In this document: in pieces, positions 1 through 5,524 of the stretch
Position numbering within the stretch: position 1 is the stretch's first letter
Layout: each line of letters begins with the position of its first letter
Assembly (NCBI GenBank): GCA_029932035.1
Contig: JAOZQV010000191.1
Coordinates: 1 to 7,140, forward strand
Direction: 5' to 3'
DNA: 7,140 bases
Source of the DNA: Deltaproteobacteria bacterium
GTDB taxonomy: Bacteria > Desulfobacterota > DSM-4660 > Desulfatiglandales > Desulfatiglandaceae
Made by a program: the position numbers and the translations under genes
The notes under the pieces: model-generated
Told to the model about the DNA's origin: nothing
Seen by the model: only the letters and a program-made list of their open reading frames with translations
Database searches by the model: none

Positions 1-2931
1 CCGGCCATTGGCGGCAGGATGTCCCAATTGGATAAGACATTTCCCACCAATGATTGCTCCATGTGTATCCTCTCTCCCAAGTTCATTGAATGCGCCACAA
101 ATCCCAATATATCGATTATAACCGACGCGCAGATTGACGGCATTGAGGGCGAGGCCGGAAATTTTGAGGTAACTCTGCTTCAAAAGCCGAAAATTGTAGA
201 TCCGATAAAATGTACCGGATGCGGGACATGTGCCGAGTATTGCCCGATAAACGTCCTCGATCCCTATAATGAAAACCTGTCAACATTAAAGGCCATTCAT
301 CTCGCCTTCCCCCAGGCAGTGCCTGCGGTCTCCGCAATAGATCTCTCACAATGCCTTTATCTCCTGAGAACAGAGTGCCAGATCTGTGTTCCGGTATGCA
401 GGAATAAGGCGATAGACTTTCATCACCACGAAGAGAGACTGAAAATAGAGGTCGGCAGCGTAATCCTCTCCCCTGGTTACGAGCCATTCGATCCCCAACT
501 GCAGAGCCAATACGGTTATCCAAGACTGAGCAATGTGGTTACCAGCCTCGAACTGGAACGTCTGTTGAGCGCCTCGGGGCCCAATCGGGGGGTATTGCGC
601 AGACCATCAGATGGGAAAACACCTGAGAAAATAGCCTGGATTCAATGCGTCGGATCACGAGATACGAATACAGGCAATACCTACTGTTCAGCGGTCTGCT
701 GTATGTATGCCATGAAGCAGGTAATCCTGTCCAAGGAACATATCCCTGAGCTCAACGCCCTTATCCTGCATAATGATATCCGGGCCTATGGAAAGGGGTT
801 CGAGCGATATTATGAAAGGGCGCAGAATACCCCGGGGGTACGGTTTATCTGGAGCAAGGCCTCGGTTTTAGGGGAGCAGCCCGAAACCGGAAACGTGGTG
901 CTCAGGTATCGTGTCAATGGCACTGAAGTAAAGGATGAGGAATTCGATCTTGTCGTACTTTCCGTTGGTCTTTCCTCGCCTGACAGCAACAGAGAGTTGG
1001 CAGATAAACTCTCTGTCAGCACAAATCAGTACGGATTCTGTGAGAAAACCGGTTTTTCTCCTATTGAGACCTCCCGGTCTGGCATCTATGCCTGCGGCGC
1101 GTTTCGGGCCCCCATGGATATCCCGGATTCAGTCACCATGGCAAGCGGGGCTGCGTCACTCGCTTCACAGCTCCTCTCTGAAGAGAGAGGGTCCCTAATT
1201 TCTGAGAAGTCGTACCCTCCCGAGCGGGATGTCAGTGGAGAACCACCGAGAGTTGGTGTCTTTGTCTGTGACTGCGGTACCAATATCGTCAAGGTGGTGG
1301 ATGTGCCGGGGGTTGTTGAATATGCGAAAACATTGCCCGGGGTCGTCCATGTTGAAGAGGACACCTTCAGCTGTTCCATTGATTCCATTTCCCACATGGT
1401 TGAAACTATCAAGGAAAAAGGGCTCAACAGGTTAGTGGTTGCCGCGTGCACGCCGAGGACCCATGAGCCGGTCTTCCAGGACGTGCTCAGACAGGCGGGT
1501 CTGAACCCGTATCTGTTTGAGATGACCAATATCAGGGAACACTGTTCCTGGGTCCATATGGGGGAGAAAAAGGGGGCAACCCGGAAGGCAGAGGATCTCG
1601 TGAGAATGGCTGTTTCCAAGGCAGGACTGTTGAAACCCTTGCCTCAGTTGTCTTATGCGGTCACCGGAGCGGCATTAGTAATCGGGGGTGGCATCTCCGG
1701 CATGGTGAGCGCCCTGGCCCTTGCCCACCAGGGGGTCAAGGTATATCTGATTGAAAGGGGAGAGGAACTTGGGGGCTTAGGCAGGCGTATCCGTTATTCC
1801 ATTGAAGGGGATAATGTTCGGGTCTATGTTCAGGACCTCATCAGAGAGGTTTATTCCAACCTCTTAATCCAGATCTATACTGAGGCCGAGCTAATCGAGT
1901 TTTCCGGGTACGTGGGTAATTTTTCTGCCAAAATACGTCTAAGAAAGGGTAATATGCTGAAAGAGATCAACCACGGTGTCACCATTGTTGCCACCGGGGC
2001 TGAGGAATTCAGGCCTGCGGAGTATCTTTACCGGGAAGATTCGCGTGTCTTGACCCTGCTTGAATTAGAAGATGAAGTAGAAAGAGAAAGTGAAAGGATA
2101 AGAGACTGTAATACACTTGTTATGATACAGTGTGTGGGCTCGAGGGATAAGGATCGGCCATACTGCAGCAGGGTATGTTGTTCTCAAGCCATAAAGGATG
2201 CCCTGGCCCTGAAAAAAATAAACCCGGATATGGAGATCTATATCCTCTATCGAGATATGAGAACCTATGGGTTAAGGGAGGATTACTACCGGGAAGCGGC
2301 GGACCAGGGAGTGATCTTTATCCGTTATGATGCCGACGACAGGCCTGAGGTGGAGGCGGTTGAGGAAAACGGCAGATCTGTTCTGAGGGTTCTTGTAACA
2401 GAACCTATGTTAGGACAACGTCTGATCTTAGATGCCGATATGTTGGCCCTTGGCGTGGCAACGGTTCCCCCGGAGGGCATCAGGGAATTGTCCCAGATGC
2501 TCAAGGTACCTTTAAATGAAGACGGTTTCTTTATGGAGGCCCATATGAAGCTCCGCCCTGTGGATTTTGCCACAGACGGGATCTTCATGGCGGGTCTTGC
2601 ACACAGTCCCAAGTTTATTGATGAAAGCATTGCACAGGCTGAGGCGGCTGCCTCACGGGCCATGACTATATTATCAAGGGACGAGATGATGGCCGGTGGC
2701 ATGATCTGTGCGGTGAACAAGCAAAAGTGCACCGGCTGCGGGGTTTGTCAGGATGTCTGTTCCTTTAATGCCATAGAGGTCGACCTGGAGGAAGGGGTGG
2801 CTGTAATCAATAATGCCCTCTGCAAAGGGTGCGGACTATGTTCCTCCTCCTGCAGGAGCGGCGCCTTAGATATCATGGGGTTCAGTGAAGAGCAGACCAT
2901 GTCTTTAATAGATATCTGCCTGACGGGTTAA
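1..2931 (+). CDS. hdrA: HdrA-like tandem FAD/iron-sulfur oxidoreductase (5' end outside window)
   Basis: This is a cytoplasmic flavoprotein of the heterodisulfide reductase subunit A family, which passes or bifurcates electrons through FAD and [4Fe-4S] clusters. The reading frame is open to base 1. The visible start, PAIGGRM then a CSMC motif (Cys at 55 and 64), is internal HdrA sequence, so the ATG at 19 is not the start; the GxGxxG dinucleotide motif and roughly 40 residues should lie upstream. Module 1 has an inserted ferredoxin (Cys codons 211, 220, 229, 241; then 352, 376, 385, 397) and CVGSRD with YCSAVCC (646-702). Module 2 begins with an HdrA N-terminal domain (VCDCGTN near 1264, AACTPRTHEP near 1443), then a second FAD site (VIGGGISG, 1678-1701), a second CVGSRD with YCSRVCC (2131-2181), and a C-terminal two-cluster ferredoxin (Cys 2728-2760 and 2821-2853). 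The visible 976 residues exceed a single methanogen HdrA (about 650). The architecture resembles BamE and other double HdrA proteins. The partner is not visible. The stop is TAA. Confidence 0.93.
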   Translation, partial: PAIGGRMSQLDKTFPTNDCSMCILSPKFIECATNPNISIITDAQIDGIEGEAGNFEVTLLQKPKIVDPIKCTGCGTCAEYCPINVLDPYNENLSTLKAIHLAFPQAVPAVSAIDLSQCLYLLRTECQICVPVCRNKAIDFHHHEERLKIEVGSVILSPGYEPFDPQLQSQYGYPRLSNVVTSLELERLLSASGPNRGVLRRPSDGKTPEKIAWIQCVGSRDTNTGNTYCSAVCCMYAMKQVILSKEHIPELNALILHNDIRAYGKGFERYYERAQNTPGVRFIWSKASVLGEQPETGNVVLRYRVNGTEVKDEEFDLVVLSVGLSSPDSNRELADKLSVSTNQYGFCEKTGFSPIETSRSGIYACGAFRAPMDIPDSVTMASGAASLASQLLSEERGSLISEKSYPPERDVSGEPPRVGVFVCDCGTNIVKVVDVPGVVEYAKTLPGVVHVEEDTFSCSIDSISHMVETIKEKGLNRLVVAACTPRTHEPVFQDVLRQAGLNPYLFEMTNIREHCSWVHMGEKKGATRKAEDLVRMAVSKAGLLKPLPQLSYAVTGAALVIGGGISGMVSALALAHQGVKVYLIERGEELGGLGRRIRYSIEGDNVRVYVQDLIREVYSNLLIQIYTEAELIEFSGYVGNFSAKIRLRKGNMLKEINHGVTIVATGAEEFRPAEYLYREDSRVLTLLELEDEVERESERIRDCNTLVMIQCVGSRDKDRPYCSRVCCSQAIKDALALKKINPDMEIYILYRDMRTYGLREDYYREAADQGVIFIRYDADDRPEVEAVEENGRSVLRVLVTEPMLGQRLILDADMLALGVATVPPEGIRELSQMLKVPLNEDGFFMEAHMKLRPVDFATDGIFMAGLAHSPKFIDESIAQAEAAASRAMTILSRDEMMAGGMICAVNKQKCTGCGVCQDVCSFNAIEVDLEEGVAVINNALCKGCGLCSSSCRSGALDIMGFSEEQTMSLIDICLTG

Positions 2932-2971
2932 GACGATTTTGGATTGCGAATGAAATAACTGCTACATTTGA

Positions 2972-2993
2972 CCCCGCCAGGCGGGGCTGTTTT
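2972..2993 (+). terminator. Rho-independent terminator after the HdrA-like gene
   Basis: The arms CCCCGCC (2972-2978) and GGCGGGG (2980-2986) are perfectly complementary around a single A. As RNA this would form a six-pair GC stem with a CAG loop. Four Ts follow at 2990-2993. It lies 40 bases past the TAA of the HdrA-like gene and fits an intrinsic terminator, although the U tract is short. It suggests the HdrA-like gene and the downstream AOR gene are transcribed separately, or that read-through is only partial. Confidence 0.6.
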
Positions 2994-3013
2994 CGGATTC
3001 ATACTCATAATCG

Positions 3014-3066
3014 TAATCTTAATCATAATCCCTTTGAGTAAGATTAAGATTATGATTAAGATTATG
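3014..3066. repeat. AT-rich 17-bp perfect inverted repeat with 12-bp tandem repeat
   Basis: TAATCTTAATCATAATC (3014-3030) is the exact reverse complement of bases 3048-3064, with a 17-base spacer. The right arm overlaps two perfect tandem copies of ATTAAGATTATG (3043-3054 and 3055-3066). The sequence could form a cruciform or an AU-rich RNA hairpin. There is no coding sequence here. It looks like a dispersed intergenic repeat rather than an operator for a known factor, but that is inference; copy number in the genome would decide. Confidence 0.75.
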
Positions 3067-3108
3067 AAATGAGGAAGTCATTTCCTTCAGACCCTAAATA
3101 GTATAGAG

Positions 3109-3134
3109 CTGCGTTTATCTGCGTAAATCTGCGT
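3109..3134. repeat. Three CTGCGT words at exact 10-bp spacing
   Basis: CTGCGT occurs at 3109, 3119 and 3129, separated by TTAT and AAAT, so each copy is about one helical turn from the next. The array ends 26 bases before the AOR start codon. Similar strings of repeated 'tctgcgt' occur in intergenic DNA of several bacterial groups, by recollection and not checked here. It could be a dispersed repeat or a same-face protein binding array. No convincing sigma-70 promoter was found between this array and the terminator upstream. Confidence 0.6.
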
Positions 3135-3160
3135 CCAAAAATATATTTGAGAGGATTAAG

Positions 3161-4972
3161 ATGTTTGGCTGGAAAGGAAAACTATTGAGGGTCGATCTTT
3201 CGCTGGGTAACTGTTCTGTGGAGGACACCCCATCTGATGTGATCCGAGATTATATCGGCGGTCGTGGCGCGGGTGTTAAGATCCTCTTTGACGAAATAGA
3301 CCCGAGGATCGATCCGCTCGGCCCTGAAAATAAATTGATCTTTGCTACCGGTCCTTTGGTGGGAACAGGGGTTCCGGCAGGCGGGAGATACATCGTCGCA
3401 TCCAAATCACCCCTGAGCGGCGCAATCGCCAACCCCTGTTGCGGTGGGTACTTCGGGCCTAATCTGAAATTTGCCGGGTATGATCTCCTGATCATCGAGG
3501 GTAAATCGCCGGAGCCCGTTTACCTGTTCATCCGGAATGATGTCGTTGAAATCAGGCCTGCCGAACAGTTGTGGGGAAAGTGGGCCACTGAAACTGAGAG
3601 ATTGCTCAGATCGGAGATGAGCGAGGATTTTGACGAGTGGGAACTCAATAATATGAGTATCGTAACCATCGGTCCCGCAGGAGAGAATCTGGTCAAGTTC
3701 GCCTGTATTATGTCTGACGGGGGCAGGGCCGCCGGGCGGTCCGGTCTTGGAGCGGTTATGGGCTCGAAAAACCTAAAGGGATTGGTCGTCAGTGGCACAG
3801 GGGAAGTGAGAATAGCGGATGTGGATGATTTCAAGAAGGCAGTCATGGATTTCTTTGAAGAGGGTAGGGCGAACAAGACCTTGGAGAAGAGGCGCAGGTG
3901 GGGGACATGGAGTCTTCCAGGTAGGGCCAATAAGACCGGGACCCAGGCCGCCCTTAACTTTCAGTCGGGCTATTTTGAGCCATTCACCAAGTTCGAAGAC
4001 CCCGATTATATTCGCGACAGCATCCGTGTGAGAGATGAGGCGTGCTTTGGCTGTCCTTTTGCCTGCAGTAAGAGGAGCCGGATAGAAGACCTGGCATACC
4101 CGGGCACCACCAAAGGACCGGAACATGAGTCAATGGCCCTGTTGGGATCCAACTGCGGCATTGGCGATCTTGATGACATATACAGGGCCAATTATCTCTG
4201 CAACGAACTCGGGATGGACACTATTTCTGCCGGGGCAATCATCTCCTGTGCCATGGAGCTGTTTGAAAAGGGATACCTGCCCGAGAAAGATATCGGATAC
4301 CCTTTGGGTTTTGGCAACAACGAGGCCATGTTTCAGTTAATGAGAAAGATAGCCCTCCGCGAAGACTTCGGCGATTTGTTGGCTGAAGGAGGGGATGCAT
4401 TAGCACGAAAGTACGGTCACCCCGAGCTTTTCATGGGGATAAAGGGGATGGGCATGCCTGCCTGGCACCCCCAGGGGTTTGAAGTTATCGGTCTGCAGTA
4501 CGCGACAAATAATGTTGGGGCTTGTCATACCAAGGCGACCTTGCCTTTTTATGAAGGACGAAAGGACCCGGAACACCACGTGGAGTTGACAAAGCAGGAC
4601 CAGGACTACATTGCTGTGGTTGATTCCAGCGTCCTATGCTGGATTATCTATCATGGCCCCCTATGGGGTGAAAAGCTGCTTTCCTGGCTCCAGATTACCA
4701 CGGGCATAGATTACACAGATGATGATCTGTCTCTGATAGGTGAAAGAATATGGAACTTGGAACGAATATTCAATCTCAAAGCAGGGCTCAGCAAAAATGA
4801 TGACAGGCTTCCTAAAAGAATAACTGACGAACCGAGAGTCAAGAACCAGGTGGTCCATCTCGATCGAATGTTGCCCGAATACTACAGATTGCGCGGTTGG
4901 GATGAGAATGGCATTCCCACACCTGAAAAACTACAACAGTTGGGATTGGAAAAGGAAGGGGCAGGGATTTGA
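3161..4972 (+). CDS. Aldehyde:ferredoxin oxidoreductase family tungsten enzyme (AOR / BamB-like)
   Basis: This is a 603-residue catalytic subunit of the AOR family, which carries a tungsto-bispyranopterin and one [4Fe-4S] cluster. Family members oxidise aldehydes or reduce acids with ferredoxin; the BamB branch reduces benzoyl-CoA. The N-terminal pterin-binding domain is clear (GWKGKLLRVDLS, YIGGRGAG, GGRYIVASKSPLSG). The cluster ligands are C295, C298, C302 and C493, matching the spacing of the Pyrococcus furiosus AOR ligands. E323 (in GPEHE) and H456 (in GACH) occupy the places of that enzyme's catalytic Glu and His. The two DxxGL(D/C) pterin motifs are altered, to NELGMD (348-353) and DSSVLC (488-493). 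A hexapeptide GRANKT occurs twice (235-240, 254-259). The length equals that of classical AOR, whereas BamB is somewhat longer. GAGAGGA at 3149-3155 supports the ATG. The gene ends inside the start codon of the ferredoxin gene. The family is certain; the substrate is unknown. Confidence 0.93.
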   Translation: MFGWKGKLLRVDLSLGNCSVEDTPSDVIRDYIGGRGAGVKILFDEIDPRIDPLGPENKLIFATGPLVGTGVPAGGRYIVASKSPLSGAIANPCCGGYFGPNLKFAGYDLLIIEGKSPEPVYLFIRNDVVEIRPAEQLWGKWATETERLLRSEMSEDFDEWELNNMSIVTIGPAGENLVKFACIMSDGGRAAGRSGLGAVMGSKNLKGLVVSGTGEVRIADVDDFKKAVMDFFEEGRANKTLEKRRRWGTWSLPGRANKTGTQAALNFQSGYFEPFTKFEDPDYIRDSIRVRDEACFGCPFACSKRSRIEDLAYPGTTKGPEHESMALLGSNCGIGDLDDIYRANYLCNELGMDTISAGAIISCAMELFEKGYLPEKDIGYPLGFGNNEAMFQLMRKIALREDFGDLLAEGGDALARKYGHPELFMGIKGMGMPAWHPQGFEVIGLQYATNNVGACHTKATLPFYEGRKDPEHHVELTKQDQDYIAVVDSSVLCWIIYHGPLWGEKLLSWLQITTGIDYTDDDLSLIGERIWNLERIFNLKAGLSKNDDRLPKRITDEPRVKNQVVHLDRMLPEYYRLRGWDENGIPTPEKLQQLGLEKEGAGI

Positions 4973-5334
4973 GGATAAAGATAGATCATTTAAAATGTAC
5001 TGGATGCAAGCTCTGCGAAGTAGTATGCTCTTTGCAGCATACGGAAGCGGTCAATCTCTGGAGATCGAGGATAAGAGTATTTATAGGCGAAGATTACTGT
5101 CTTCCTGTAATCGCAGGGCCATATACAGAGGCCATGTGCAATTCAAAGGATATTGTCTTCGTGGAGGGAAAGGAGATTGATGGGTGTGTTGTGTGCAGGG
5201 CTTCGTGCCCGGCTAAGTCGATATTTAAGGAGCCTGACACGGCCATTCCCTTGAAATGCGATTTCTGCGGCGACCCTCCTGACCCCCAATGCGTTGCCTG
5301 GTGTGATGCCGACGCACTGACGATTTGCGAGTGA
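4969..5334 (+). CDS. Small polyferredoxin, electron-transfer subunit of the AOR-family enzyme
   Basis: This 121-residue protein has 14 cysteines and no signal peptide or membrane segment. It probably carries electrons to or from the tungsten subunit, as BamC or AOR ferredoxin subunits do. It starts with TTG, in a TTGA overlap with the preceding stop. AAGGAAGG at 4952-4959 lies nine bases upstream, and no suitable ATG precedes the first cluster motif. The motifs are C10xxC13xxC16xxxC20 at the N-terminus and C97xxC100...C108xxxC112 at the C-terminus, which together would bind two [4Fe-4S] clusters as in DmsB/HycB-type proteins. The middle is degenerate: C73xxC76xxxC80P lacks the expected first Cys (Ile70 stands there), and only isolated C44 and C57 remain of the other half. 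It therefore probably carries two, perhaps three, clusters rather than four. The middle region and the short length are the unusual points. Confidence 0.88.
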   Translation: MRIKIDHLKCTGCKLCEVVCSLQHTEAVNLWRSRIRVFIGEDYCLPVIAGPYTEAMCNSKDIVFVEGKEIDGCVVCRASCPAKSIFKEPDTAIPLKCDFCGDPPDPQCVAWCDADALTICE

Positions 5335-5384
5335 AACTTTGCGCCTCTGCGGTGAAACATCTGACAGCACAGGTCGAAACTTTG
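5331..5384. repeat. Short direct repeats (GTGAAAC, GAAACTTTG) at the ferredoxin stop codon
   Basis: GTGAAAC occurs at 5331-5337 and 5352-5358, flanking the GC-rich word CTTTGCGCCTCTGCGG. GAAACTTTG occurs at 5333-5341 and again at 5376-5384. The first copy contains the TGA stop (5332-5334) of the ferredoxin gene. The central word resembles an intergenic motif remembered from other anaerobe genomes, but this was not checked. The function is unknown; it may be a dispersed repeat inserted up to the gene end. Confidence 0.45.
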
Positions 5385-5401
5385 AGAATCTCATGGATAA
5401 T
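5361..5401 (+). promoter_or_regulatory. Weak sigma-70-like promoter candidates for the PEP-utilizing enzyme gene
   Basis: CTGACA (5361-5366) and GAGAAT (5384-5389) are 17 bases apart and match the -35 and -10 consensus at 5/6 and 4/6 positions. An overlapping alternative pairs TCGAAA (5374-5379) with GATAAT (5396-5401) at 16 bases. Either would give a leader of about 120 bases before the ATG at 5525. A 190-bp gap after a tightly coupled gene pair makes a separate promoter reasonable, but neither match is strong. Downstream, TTAAC-CA-GTTAA (5423-5434) is a small palindrome that could be an operator. Confidence 0.2.
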
Positions 5402-5461
5402 TGAATGTATTGGATAAACCACTTAACCAGTTAACGTTACCAAGGGTAAGGGCTAAAGGTC

Positions 5462-5484
5462 GGGCTCTATTTCAATGAGAGCCC
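5462..5484 (+). promoter_or_regulatory. Stem-loop in the leader of the PEP-utilizing enzyme gene
   Basis: GGGCTCT (5462-5468) pairs perfectly with AGAGCCC (5478-5484) around a nine-base loop. No U tract follows (the next bases are TTCCATCACC), so it is a poor intrinsic terminator for the upstream pair. It lies 40 bases before the start codon and leaves the ribosome binding site free. It could be a processing or stability element, or an attenuator; the sequence alone does not decide. Confidence 0.4.
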
Positions 5485-5510
5485 TTCCATCACCAAAAAC
5501 CACAACGGAG

Positions 5511-5518
5511 AAGGAGGA
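5511..5518 (+). promoter_or_regulatory. Strong ribosome binding site for the PEP-utilizing enzyme
   Basis: AAGGAGGA is close to a full anti-16S match and sits six bases before the ATG at 5525. It fixes this start, which the conserved N-terminal block also supports. It is clearly stronger than the sites before the AOR and ferredoxin genes, which suggests high expression. Confidence 0.8.
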
Positions 5519-5524
5519 GCAAAA

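Noticed and set aside
1086..1619. Antisense open frame of 177 codons opposite the HdrA-like gene
   Set aside because: It lies wholly inside a well-conserved gene, has no recognisable family features, and its open length follows from the sense-strand codon usage.
3076..3107. Possible -10 elements TAGTAT or TATAGA upstream of the AOR gene
   Set aside because: No acceptable -35 hexamer lies at 16-18 bases from either, so a promoter call is not supported.
3006..3134. CRISPR-like array formed by the short repeats in the first spacer
   Set aside because: Repeat units are 6-17 bases, with no spacer-repeat regularity of CRISPR size and no cas genes in view.
3520..3930. Antisense open frames of up to 136 codons opposite the AOR gene
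   Set aside because: The sense frame is an unmistakable AOR-family protein with all cluster ligands; the antisense products are low-complexity, Ser/Pro-rich shadows.
4970..4972. Possible selenocysteine read-through of TGA at the AOR end
   Set aside because: The following gene starts with a TTGA overlap and its own ribosome binding site, and the AOR length already matches the family, so TGA is an ordinary stop.
4902..5180. A 92-codon + strand frame with an ATG spanning the AOR/ferredoxin junction
   Set aside because: It overlaps both real genes in another frame. The cysteine motifs appear only in the frame that starts at the TTG at 4969.
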